64,000 bases of DNA, from the NCBI GenBank assembly GCA_964058845.1, contig CAXKVR010000157.1:124001-188000 (forward strand), read 5' to 3'. How positions within the stretch are numbered: position 1 is the stretch's first letter; the number at the start of each line of letters is the position of its first letter. This document shows positions 10,046 to 21,832 of this stretch, piece by piece. The position numbers and the translations under genes are program-made. Below the pieces are notes generated by a model, which was not told the DNA's origin, did not search any database, and worked only from the letters and a program-made list of their open reading frames with translations. The DNA comes from Carex sylvatica. Taxonomy: Eukaryota > Streptophyta > Magnoliopsida > Poales > Cyperaceae.

Positions 10046-12423
10046 TTATCTGTCCCTAGCACGTCTGAATTTTGAGTTGCTATATCTGTTGGGTTGTTTT
10101 TTTTTTCGTCGAGCAGGATTTGCCATTGATGGACCGGCACCACCATCTCATAGGGAACCACTTTCTCCTAGGGTATGCCCTTCTATCCTAATGGACCCCA
10201 TCGACTGAAAAATATCAGATATATCATCATATATGGCGGTTTGAGGAACTTCGACCCGTGGTTCCCTCGGAAATTGGTCTGGAAAATCAGTGCTGATATC
10301 GATATTTCTTATATCAACTGGAAGTTCTGTCTGCTCGAGCATGGTTATGAACAGTGCAATCTGCCCGAGATCGGATAGGACATCACGGCTATTTTCAAGT
10401 ATCTTAAGTCCAAAAGCCTTATGTCCAGGCATCTTTACCATACTGATTCCTTTTGCGGTCTGCTTCAACTGGCGGAATCTCTACAAGAAAATGATATATT
10501 TAAAAGATAATTTGTGTGATACAATAAAATAAAATAATATATTAAAAAGAAAATTTTAAATACTTACCAAATGAGCTTGAATCATGCCATCTGGGACATA
10601 CCCAACATCTGCTACGTGTCCTCCCTGTTCGGGTACTGCCTGGCTCAGAATTTCTTCATTGTCTTGGTTTGGATACACACTTAACATGCTATGATGGAAG
10701 AACCATTCCATGTACTCATTATACCTTGGGTAAACGTGAAAATTAATAAATATTTAATAGCATTGTTAAATGTAAATATTATATTTTATATTTTAAATTA
10801 AATCGTACCTATCTGAAACATAAGGATAAAGATGTCCATGTTCAGAACGCTGTGCAAAATCTCGAGGAGGTGTCATGATAAATTGATGAAAATGTTCGCT
10901 CCAGTCCACAGAGGATCTGTCATCAAACAACCCTCGTCCTCGTGTCCATTTGTGAATATTCTCAAGATAGCTGAAGGCTGGCGGAGCTAGCGGAGGAACT
11001 GGTTGAAATAATCCAACTACCAAAAAACCCTCTCGGGAAGGTGATACTCTACCTCCCAGAAATGGATGCACCACACGCGGCATGAAAAGAACAGCTGATC
11101 TCTTATCCCGTGCCAATACATTATGTTTTGGTAACCTCTGTACGGCGTCCAATTGACAACATTGGCCTTCAAACGCTCAAATTGACACCGAGATTGCGAT
11201 GTGCCTAAGTTGTAAACACATGACAATTATAAGTGTACATTCAACACAAACTTATATGAAAAAAATATAATATTTATTATTAAAATGTACCTTTCCTAGG
11301 GTTGCCCTCCCATAGATGCAGAATGGTCCATTTTGCTCCATATGCTCGTCTCTCATCCACTGGTTCACCGTCAAATGGTATATCATGTGGTCTGGGCCGG
11401 CCGATAGGAAACCGAGTCCAAGACCACAATTGAAGCAGTAGTAATTGACCATTAATTGAACTTGCTTTATATCTACATGCTCGTGACAGCTCGCGATATA
11501 GGCATGCTAGTACAGCACCTCCCCAGTTATAATGATTTTCACCTCGAGGTCCCAAATCCTCCAGAAATTGTAAATACATTAACCGAACAGAGCTTGAATT
11601 CGCATCGGGAAACACTATAGTCCCAAACAACTCCATTGCATATGCTCGTGTGTGCCGATTGATTATCTGCTGGTCACTGACTCCATCTAATTCCGTATTT
11701 GCAAAATTTGTTCTCAACCATACAAGACGCACATAGTTTTGTAAGATTGATATTTTCTCATTGGGTTGACCCGAATTCTCCATCTTTTTATAATAAAAAT
11801 CATTCTCATTCCATTTATAACCATCATACACTTAATGTCCTAGACAATCTAGGATCAATTGTGACCAATTATCATCGGTACATCCAGATATAGTCTTCCC
11901 TGTAAACATAGATGTTAAACAAAATTATACTACTATAAAATTTTAATTAATAACAACAGTATAACTTAGCAGCAAAAAATATTTTACCGATAACAGATAA
12001 GCCCCATAAACAGCAAATATCTTTCAATGTCACCATGCACTCTCCCACGGAAGATGAAAACTATTTGTCTCGGGCCTCCACCTCTCGACGAGAGCAGTGA
12101 TCAACCCTTTGTCAATTTGACAACGATGGACTTCGACCATCTGATATAATCCTAAGTTCTTCAAACCTTCTTTCATACTTTTGTGGTAGTTAATGTGCAT
12201 TTGGCAAGCTTCAGGACGCAACCAATGATTAGGCTGGAACGATAATTGTAATGCAAAAAAAGTTTAACCAAAAATTAAATTTGAATTCAGGAATTTTATA
12301 AGTAAATTTAAATCCAAACCGATATTAAACAAATACCGTTACAGTCGCCGCATGTGATTGATGTTGTGCATGAGGCAACTGCAATAAAGGTTCTTCACCT
12401 TGCATTTCACCTTCTATTTTTCA
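10046..12423 (-). pseudogene. Plant mobile domain (PMD, MAIN/MAIL-like) gene, transposon type, broken
   Basis: Six exons with good splice sites can be read on this strand: 12423-12337 (ATG at 12405, MQGEEPLLQL), 12233-11988, 11899-11291, 11204-10809, 10724-10568 and 10480-10046. PMD hallmarks are GLITALVERWRPETNSFHLP, RHTRAYAMELFGTIVFPD, NYNWGGAVLACLYRELSRAC-like text (here HYNWGG), LLLLQLWSWTRFPIGRP, VNWTPY, EYHLPERV and DRYNEYMEWFF. The C-terminus is basic (RRKKKQPNRYSNSKF). Breaks: a 1-nt loss near 12048 just after FHLP, a TAA at about 11834, frame changes in exon 5 and a TGA (from CGA) at about 10150. The PMD is an aminotransferase-like fold found both in host MAIN/MAIL proteins and in transposons. 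Here it faces the MULE transposase 623-1981 convergently, suggesting both belong to one element. Confidence 0.83.
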
Positions 12424-12428
12424 CTACA

Positions 12429-13444
12429 ATATAAATAAATACATACAAAAAAAATTAACATGCATGACATGTAAATCCAATCAAATATTAACAATCATTC
12501 TACACTAAAAAAAAATCATTCAACAATTACTACATGCATCTACACTAAAAAAAACTACATGCAAATAAACCTTGCATCTATATAATTATGAAATAAATCA
12601 TCCCAAAAATACTACATGCATCATTTACACTAAAAAAACTACATGCGCATAAACCATGCATCTACATAAACCATGTAAATAAAAAAAATCATTCAACAAT
12701 TAGTACATGCATCTACACTAAAAAAAAACTATATGCAAATAAACCATGCATCTACATAATTACAAAATAAATAATTCAAAAAATACTACATGCACATAAA
12801 CCATGCAAATAAAAAAAACATTCAACAATTACTACATGCATCTACACTAAAAAAAAACTACATGCAAATAAACCTTGCATCTATATAATTATGAAATAAA
12901 TCATCCCAAAAATACTACATGCATCATTTACACTAAAAAAATTACATGCGCATAAACCATGCATCTACATAAACCATGCAAATAAAAAAAATCATTCATC
13001 AATTACTATATGCATCTACACTAAAAAAAACTATATGCAAATAAACCTTGCATCTATATAATTATAAAATAAATACTCCAAAAAATATTACATGCATCAT
13101 CTACACTAAAAAAAACTATATGCACATAAACCATGCATCTACATAAATCATGCAAATAAAAAAATTATTCAACAATTACTACATGTATATACACTTAAAA
13201 ATAAACTACATGCAAATAAATTACTACAAAAAACTACATGCAAATAAATTACTACATAAATTAATTTTTTATACTACAATTTCAACATAAACTATTTATA
13301 CTACTAAAACAATACACACAAACTATTTTTACTACAAAAAGAAAAAATTACACATACACTATTTATTTATACTACAATTACAACATAAATCATTTATTCA
13401 TAATTACGTATTATTTAACAAAAATAAAAGAATTAAATACATAC
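12429..13444 (-). repeat. Leader intron of PMD gene 1 with a ~173-bp degenerate tandem array
   Basis: A donor (ag|gtatgt, 13444) and acceptor (ttgtag, 12424) bound an intron before the ATG exon. It contains repeats of 'caacaattactacatgcatc' at 12521, 12694, 12823, 12997 and 13169, giving spacings of 173, 129, 174 and 172. Inside each unit are shorter 'aaataaaccatgcatctac' and 'actacatgca' repeats. No coding content. Confidence 0.7.
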
Positions 13445-13990
13445 CTAACGAAATTGATAGATCTGAAGCTCTTATTGTTCTTCTTTCAAAAATAAACAAA
13501 CTTATGTGATTACAATAAAAATCACACTAATTATGAGAGTTAAAAAAAAAATTTAGATGGAGGAAGAAAGAAGCACGCAGGGAGAAAGAAGAAGCAGAGA
13601 GAAAGAAGAAAGATGGAGAGAAGGAATGAATAAAGAAGGAACATGAAGGCCACGGGTTGCATTAAAAAACAAAAAAAAATCACTGTTGCATTAAAAAACA
13701 AAAAATGTTGCATTAAAAAAAAAAATGGTCTCAAATGGGAGACCGAACGGTTGGGAAGGTCTGAAGAAAAAAAAAAAGGAAACCGGACGGTCCATCCGGT
13801 CCAGTTAAAAAATTGAAAATTGCCGGATCTTCTGTGGCAGTTACGTGAAAAAATGAAAAAAAATGAAAAAAAATGAAAAAAATGAAAAAAAAAAGTGGAG
13901 ACCGAACGGTCCGTTCAGTCCGGAGAAAAAAAAAATAGAGACCGGACGGACCGTCCGGTCTTTATGGTTTTTGAAAAAAAAAAACAATCA
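13445..13990 (-). promoter_or_regulatory. PMD gene 1 promoter/5' UTR with palindromic word cluster
   Basis: Read on the minus strand, a cluster of gaccggacggtcc-type words (13904-13920, 13932-13961, 13784-13803, 13739-13761) is followed by a CT-rich leader (13690-13550) and the leader-intron donor. The stretch at 13937-13961 is close to a perfect palindrome (accggacgga/ccgtccggt). Homopolymer A/T runs and a gaaaaaaaat repeat (13850-13890) separate the words. The same order of parts occurs at PMD element 2 (55850-56086) with a different word. No TATA box was firmly placed. Confidence 0.55.
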
Positions 13991-14344
13991 TATTAGTTTC
14001 CTAATTTTTCATTTATTAATTATGGTTTGTGAAAAAAATTTCTTTTCTTGGCCCCCATTCCAGCAATAATTTTTGGGACCATTTAATTTTCAATCTGGCC
14101 TTCTGATACGTGCTAGCTAGCTGTGGATATTACACGCTTAGTTATCGGAGAATTTGGATCAAACTTTGCTGTTTTTTTATAAAAAAAAACAGAATTCTAC
14201 TTTTTTGATCTCAATCATTTAAAATTTTTCATTTACGTATCTCTATAAAGAAACTTTTTTATGTAAAATTTTAACAAATTTAAATAGTTGAGATCAAAAA
14301 AGCAGGACCAATATCCGTTCCCATATCCACTACTCCTGCACGCT

Positions 14345-14346
<2 letters not shown>

Positions 14347-14383
<37 letters not shown>
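14347..14383. repeat. (AT)n microsatellite
   Basis: A pure dinucleotide AT run of about 37 bp. A shorter one lies at 14574-14593. The flanks 13991-14600 hold no recognisable gene. Confidence 0.9.
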
Positions 14384-14386
<3 letters not shown>

Positions 14387-14639
14387 ACGTGTCAAGCATA
14401 TGTAGAGTTAATATTATATAGGGCGTCCTGTTTTCAAATTTTTGTTTTCGGGACGGGTACAAATTTATTAACGAACGCCCATTGTGAAGTTTGTGGCGAT
14501 TTATGAGTATGTAGTACGAAGCTGCTTATTGTATCGTAATAATTTGCGTGTTTCGGACACTGACACATGAAGCCATATATATATATATATATATGAGTAT
14601 GGCTAATTTGCTGCCAGCAACATTTCAACAAACTGCTGC

Positions 14640-16215
14640 CAGGTCTGTAAGCCGTCAGATCTAATTTGAATTCGTGCCTGATGAGGCGCGGATTTGGTTT
14701 TGACGGAACGAAAAATTGCATAAATGAAAGACTCCGTTACGTAGGGTTGGGTTTCAGATTTCCCTTTTTTTCTCCCTCGTTAATCTCCTCACCCTCTCTT
14801 CTCCTCCAGCCTCTCTCCCTGGTTCTCTTCTCGGTTCGCCAAGCTCGCTCCAGGTCCGCCCAGCTCAAGGTCGCTCCGACTATTTTCTTCCTACCTCCTT
14901 CCTTTCGCGATGCTCTCTCTTGCCCTTCCCGCTGTTCGCTGTAGTTTTCATCCAGTGAGCCAACTGGCGTGAATCGACGAAGTCCTAGACGAACCCTACC
15001 CTTGTGGAGTTATCGTTGGTTCCTCTCTCTCGACGAAGCCCAAGGCAAATCGATCGAGAGGTACACTCCTGTTGCAATAACACCTCAAAATATTGAAAAA
15101 TATCATTTATAATCACCATCATCCATCATTTGAATTAGCACGAATTATTTATATTCTTCATTCAGTAGTTTAAATGACTAGCACAAACAGAAAAGTGCAC
15201 AAATTAACCTTACCTTCAAACCACGGTCAAGTTTCTTGACAAATATTTTTTCTTTCTTAATTTTTGTTTTTGGCTAAGTTTGAGTGTTAATGTGCAAGCA
15301 GGTTGGAAATTGAGGTATGTTACTGTCTTTTTGAGTTCCTCATCAATTTTTTAGTTTTGCATCAATTTTGAGTTTGATAGTAGACTAATTGATTTGCTAG
15401 ACCAATTAAGACATAATCATCCATTTAAGGCAAATTTTTTTCATTTTTCTTATGTTTATGGATTATGGATATGTGAAATTAGATAGTGATGAGTAATGTA
15501 ATGTTCTTATCTTGTTCAAATTTGTATCTTATTTTTTTTTTTTTTTTGCATATACTGCTCAATTATGCTATTTTAAACTTTCTAGGGTGTAAATAGTAAA
15601 ATTAATTTTAGACCCTCAACCTGCTTGGAGGAACGTAATCCTTGAGTCAGCATCAAGCTCGTGCATACAGGTAACAATGGTTTGTTGAAGATAATATGAG
15701 AATTAAAAGGGCTAATTAGAGTGTTTAAGGTTTGCAAATTGGATCGGTACCAACCATGATCAGTATTTATAGTTGGGAGGTATTAGTTTGCTTCTGATAA
15801 CTTGGTTGATTTGTATTGTTTTCACTGATTTGCACAAATTAGGATACCAAGCTCATGTGGTTTTTTTTTTGCTTTATTGGATCCTTAAGTTGAGAATATT
15901 CAATTATTTTTTCTTTTTTGTAATATGTAACTTATGACAAATACTATTGTCTTTTATTTCAGCTTTATAAAATGTGTTACTGTATATTTTTGTAGAAACT
16001 GATGCGAAATTAGTGAAGGGTCAAGCACAAGAAGCATACATCGTTGGAAGACGAGAATGCATATGATAGTGAAGATGACAACATGTTTTGAACCTATGTA
16101 CCAGTTTTGACAATATGAACTAGGGTTGTAACTTTCGTTTTTGAGTGGCAATATGAACTACGTTTTTTAGTATGGAATGTTGTAAAATTTTAATTTGTTT
16201 TGTTAATGGATGCAT
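14640..16215 (+). ncRNA. Possible spliced transcript unit without a clear protein
   Basis: 14755-15000 is CT-rich with the composition of a plant 5' UTR. Donor/acceptor-like junctions follow at 15061 (gag|gtacac), 15615-15671 (exon-like 'ctcaacctgcttggagga' up to acag|gtaaca) and 15994 (tttttgtag). The last block could encode an acidic tail, KHTSLEDENAYDSEDDNMF then stop (about 16040-16090), but upstream frames are closed. I see no domain. It could be a non-autonomous element or an untranslated gene relic. Confidence 0.25.
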
Positions 16216-17675
16216 GTATAATATAGCTTTTGTCATAGAAAGATAGTGTTATGCGATTGTATCAAACTGTGATTTATATCGATTGCTTGTGATTTACATC
16301 TTGAGAAATAGAAATCCACAAGGAAAATGATAATATAAAATAAAAATTCTGAGTGTGTAGTTTGTTTAGCTTGTAAATATATATATTTTTATGGAGTCCT
16401 TATACGCTATATATCTCTAAGGCTTTGCTCCAAAAAAGTAAGGAACAAATGAGAAAAATAAGAAAGGAATTGAAGAACTGTTTATTGTGTCTACACTTCA
16501 ATTTGAGAGTAACGAATTTAAAAGAGTTTGTACAACGAGTTCTCTAACTATTTCCTCCGCTTTCTCTTTAATTTTCCTTTTCAGAAAAAAAGGTACGACC
16601 TCAATTAATTAGATTCAATCTGCTAGTCTTTCACCTCTGTCCCCTTTATTTATTTTCATGAGCGATATTTCATCTCATCTAAAACACAGCCTAAATGTAC
16701 AGCGCGTGCGTTTAAAAAATAAAAATAAACATCAATTGCGAGAATATATATATACCAAGCAAGTTATAATATAATTAAATAATTCTATTGACTGCCACCT
16801 CTTTTGTAAGGCAATAGCACTACAATCAGGCTTTTAAATTGTGGTCAGGCTGTCACTATAATTTCTACAATGATGTCGATTGGGTACAAATCTAACGTTC
16901 CCAATTTAAAAGGGAAGCATATTTGATGAAAATTCGTATTCTCATATGAACCGTTCAACATATATATTACAGTATCTAATTCAAGCCTAAAATTGAAGTT
17001 GGGGTCTATTATGGTAGGTTGAAAGTAAGGAAAAATTTAATTATACTGGACCAGGGCTCTTATATGAAGTCCAAACTTCTGGTGTTGGATTTGAGGGCCC
17101 ATTGATAATTAACCAACAACTCAACAAGTATTATCTCATTATTATGTTGTGTGTGATCTTTTAATTTATTTCTCCAATCTGCAAACTAATCTGTTTAGTT
17201 TGGACGATAGAATTACTTGTGCAATGGTTTTCAAAATTTTCAACGAGATGCAATTTATTTTCTAAATGTCAATTGATACATGCACAGTCAAATATTTTTA
17301 TATTAATTTACCAGAAAAATTCTGAAAACACACTAGCAAATAAAAATCTATCCGCGCTAGCTAGTATTCTGATTTCTTAGCTATTCATATTTTTTGGTCT
17401 GTTATAAAAATGACTTGACAAGATAATAATGTTTTTTTCTTACAACATATTAATTAAGTTGTCGTAAAAATGAACATACGTATTAAAAGTAATTAATTTA
17501 TCATAGATAATAAGAGTAAATGGACCACTTTTAAAATAAACTTTAAAAAATTATAAATTTTCATTTACGGGCCGATTAGAAAATGACAGTTCTGATCGGT
17601 CTAAACAAAAATTGGGTTACTTTAGGAGTTGGAACTGGCAAGGTACCGCGTTGTACATGGAGCATGCCCTAGTTA
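16216..17675. other. AT-rich intergenic stretch, no gene seen
   Basis: No long open frame, repeat array or element terminus was found. The left flanking base block of the hAT element begins at 17668. Confidence 0.6.
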
Positions 17676-17689
17676 TAGAGGGTTGCAAA

Positions 17690-17915
17690 AATCCGGGTCG
17701 GGCGGCCCGTACCCGACTCGCCCGTGCCCGGTACCCGGGGTACCCGTGTCCGAGCCTGGGTATAGGTCGGGTAAACGGGTACACGGGTACGGGCATAAAA
17801 CGGGTAGGGTGTGGTTATTTGGTTCAATACTCGGGCAAACTCGGCCTGAATTACGCCTGTACCCGCCCGACCCGACCCGGCGCCCGACCCGTATCCGTAC
17901 CCGACCCGTTAAAAA
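17690..17915. repeat. hAT left subterminal word cluster
   Basis: The words cgggtacccg, cccgtacccg, cgggtacacgggtac and gcccgacccg are crowded in both orientations, giving a GC-rich island in AT-rich DNA. Such clusters are typical hAT transposase binding regions. The mirror cluster is at 25458-25655. Long apparent frames here are made by the repeats and are not genes. Confidence 0.8.
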
Positions 17916-18289
17916 TTCAAATTTTTTTGAAATTTCGAATTTGCCGCCGGTTCAACCGGGCCCGGACCGGTCTAATCAAACCCGACCGGTCGGACCCACC
18001 GTCCCGTCGGTTTTTTTTTTTTCCAATTTTTTTTTTTTTTCAAATTTTATTCCCTCCCAATATTTTCTTTAAATACCCCATCTTTCTCTCAAAAAATTCA
18101 CACTCTCATCTCTCATTCTCTCAATCTCAATTCTCAAATTTAATTATTCACAATTTTTTAATTTATTGTTTAAAAAAGAATATATAGTTGTAAATTTAAT
18201 TCATTATACAAATCCGCAAACGGAATTACGAAGGTATCGAAATTACAAAGTTGCCGCCTCCCGCAAAAAATTTTCGCGAGATTTAAAGG

Positions 18290-19545
18290 TAACATTTATT
18301 TCATTTTAGATTAATTTATTTTTGTGGAGTACATTTAGCTTATGCTAGATTTATTGAATATTAAGTAATTAAATTTGTCATTTGTTAGGTTTGTTAAATT
18401 TATTAAGTAATTAGATTTGTTAGATTTATTGAATATGTTAGATTTATTTAGTTTATGTTAGATTTGAATATGTCAAGTAATTATATTTGTTTTGAATATG
18501 TTAGATTTTATTTTTCAAATTGTTAGATTTATTTTTAATATGTGGAAAAAATTGGTTATTTTTTTGAATATGTGAAATAATTAGATTTGTTTTGAATAGG
18601 TTAGATTTATTTTTCAAAATTCGGATTTATTTTTAATAGGTTTTTTAAAATAGATTAGTTTTATAGATTTGAATATGTGAAGTGATTATATTTGTTTTGA
18701 ATATGTTAGATTTATTTTTCAAAATTCGGATTTATTTTTAATAGGTTTTTTAAAATAGGTTAGTTTTATAGATTTGAATATGTGAAGTGATTATATTTGT
18801 TTTGAATAGGTTAGATTTATTTTTCAAAATTCGGATTTATTTTTAATAGGTTTTTTAAAATAGGTTAGTTTTATAGATTTGAATATGTGAAGTGATTATA
18901 TTTGTTTTGAATAGGTTAGATTTATTTTTCAAAATTCGGATTTATTTTTAATAGGTTTTTTAAAATAGGTTAGTTTTATAGATTTGAATATGTGAAGTGA
19001 TTATATTTGTTTTGAATAGGTTAGATTTATTTTTCAAAATTCAGATTTATTTTTAATAGATTTTTTAAAATAGGTTAGTTTTATAGATTTGAATATGTGA
19101 AGTGATTATATTTGTTTTTAATTTCTGTTTTTTAATTTCTATTTTTTAAATTCTGTTTTTTAATTTCTGTTTTTTAAATTCTGTTTTTTAATTTCTGTAT
19201 TTTAATTTCTGTTTTTTTAATTCTGTTTTTTAATTTTCTTTTTTTATTTCTGTTTTTTAAATTCTGTTTTTTAATTTCTATTTTTTAAATTCTGTTTTTA
19301 ATTTCTGATTTTTAATTTCTGTTTTTTAATTTCTGTTTTTTAATTTCTGTTTTTTAAATTCTGTTTTTTAATTTCTGATTTTTAAATTCTGATTTTTTAA
19401 TTTCTGTTTTTTAATTTCTGTTTTTTAAATTCTGTTTTTTATTTTTCAATGTATGTTAGAATTATTTTGAATAGGTGAAATAAATAGGTTACATATATTT
19501 TTTTAATATGTCAAGTAATTTACATTTATTATTTTGAATAGGTTT
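18290..19545 (+). repeat. hAT leader intron with 105-bp tandem array and a minisatellite
   Basis: A CT-rich leader (18050-18288) ends at a donor ag|gtaac (18289), and an acceptor aatag lies just before the ATG at 19551. In between, gtgaagtgattatatttg recurs at 18677, 18782, 18887, 18992 and 19097, exactly 105 bp apart. 19116-19445 is a minisatellite of a roughly 12-bp unit (tttaatttctgt / taaattctgttt). Confidence 0.8.
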
Positions 19546-21832
19546 AATAAATGTCATCTCATCGTGATTCCGTGCAAGATGACATTGCGAGACTGTCGGC
19601 CGATATTTTTGGCCCGCCAATACCAAATTATCCACAAAATTATCCACAAAGTTCCTCCCAAATTGCACCACCTAATTATCCACCTAATTATCCACCAAAT
19701 TATCAAAGAAGGGACAAAATGCTAGATTTGAATTATCAACAACCCCACAAATGAGTGCACCGTCACCGTATTATACTTCAAACGATCCAAATGTATACAT
19801 TCCACAAGAAACACTTCAACCGACACCACAGTATACATATGGAGGTATTGGCTCTTCTTCTGTAGCATCGAGTCAATTCACTGACACTGCTCCTGTAGGA
19901 GGTACACCTTCGACAGGTGAACCTGAAATTCAAGAAGAAGTTGTCCCTCCTTCGACAAGTGACTCGCCACAAGAACCAGCAGGAAAGAAGACTAAAAGAC
20001 CTCCTCCCGAATACAATCAACCGTGGGCGAAATTTTACAATATTACCAGAGGGAAGGGCAACATTATGAATTTTCTACAATGTAAGGTAAAAAATTGCCG
20101 AATTTTTTTTGAGTATAAATAAACTAGTGCTATGAGTAGTTTTAAGAAACCTGCCGAAATGCACGAAAAAAAGGGTGAGGTTCCAACTGAAAATCCTGAA
20201 CCTAGACAAATCCAAACCCTTATTAACGCGGATGGTATCAGAACAAATCTAAAATTCGATGAATCAAAAATACTTAGTGAATTGGCTCGGTACATTACCC
20301 ATAAAAAACAACCAATAAGTATGGGTGGTTGCACGAGTTTTGCCCGGTTATGCATTTGGGGGTTAGGTCAACCAATACACAAGAGGATCCATCATAGAAA
20401 GATGGTTAGTGAAATAAAAAATCAGTTTACCTCGACCAAAAACGACCTTAAAGCTCAATTTGCATACCAAAACAATAAAGTATCAATTACCTCCGATATA
20501 TGGACTGCCGGTAAACATGGCCTTGGGTACTCTTGTATTACCGGCCATTGGATCGATGATCATTGGGTATTACAAAAAAGAATATTAAGTTTTCGAGTTT
20601 TGGATTCCCCCCACACTGCAAATGTAATTTTCAAATCCATTATTGAGGTTTTAGAAGAGTATAACCTTAAGAGAAATTTGGGTAACAATATTTTTTATAT
20701 ATCTTTCGATAATGCTAGCAACAACATTGCTTCCATTGAGATTTTTAAACGGTCACTAAACCCGATCATGAATGGTGAAATGTTTCACCAAAAGTGTGCT
20801 TGCCACGTTCTTAACCTCGTCGTGAAGGCGTTTCTAAAAACAGAAGCCGTAAAACTATTGATAATTAAATTTAAGAATGCCCTCAACCACATTGTTTCAA
20901 ACCAAGAAAGAAAACAACAGTTTGCTGCATTATGCATCACCTATATATTGAGCAAGTTGAAGGTACCTTGAGATATAGATACCCGTTGGAACTCAACATA
21001 TAGGTTGTTGAACCGATGCCCTCCTTACAAAGCTGTCATAGGGGAGTTTTTGAGAAGCTCTAACCCCGAGGCATTGCAATTCGAACTCATTGACGAAGAA
21101 TGGGATAAACTCCAAATGCTTAGCAAATTCCTAGGGATTTTTTTTACTGCAACCGTTCAACTATCATGCTCGTACTCACCGACGTCGTTTGAGTTGCTGA
21201 GACATCTCTATGACATCTCCAAGGTGTATTGCGAATTGGAACAAGCTGAAATCTATGATGCATCTCTCACGCCAATTGTAGATGCCATGAAACAAAAATT
21301 CCTAAAATATTGGGAAGATGTACCTCTCCTAGCCATTATCGCAAACTGCCTCCACCCGGCATATACGAAGTTTTACACGATCAAAGTAGTTGAGAGGTAC
21401 AAACAGAATTTACATTTAGACTCAATCGGGGTGGAGGCTTACGTGAATTCGAAGTTCGATGAGATGTTTAACATCTACCACTCAAGAATGAGTGACAACC
21501 GAAACCCAGCTTCGTCCTGTGCCGCCCCTAGGTATGAATATAAATATACATGTGTTTTCAATCTTTATTATTTATAATATCTAGATTATTTGTCCACTAA
21601 TTTTTTAATTGTTTAATATTTTCACTTCTAGGAGCACTAGCAGTGGTGGATTATTAGCAGATTTTCAGTCGGTGAGTCAACCGCACACATCCACAAACGA
21701 GTTATTGGGCTATATATCGATGATCAACGAAAGTGAACAAGGACTTGACGTGATGGCATGGTGGAGGAGGCATCAAAGTTCCTTGCCAACGCTGGCGATG
21801 ATGGCCCGCGACGTATTTGCCGTGCCCGTATC

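Noticed and set aside
10046..12423. PMD gene 1 as a host MAIN/MAIL gene
   Set aside because: It has several breaks, a repeat-filled leader intron and a convergent MULE transposase, which favour a transposon origin.
17612..18187. Long open frames across the hAT left end
   Set aside because: They run through the gggtacccg subterminal words and then a CT-rich leader; the composition is repeat-driven and there is no domain.
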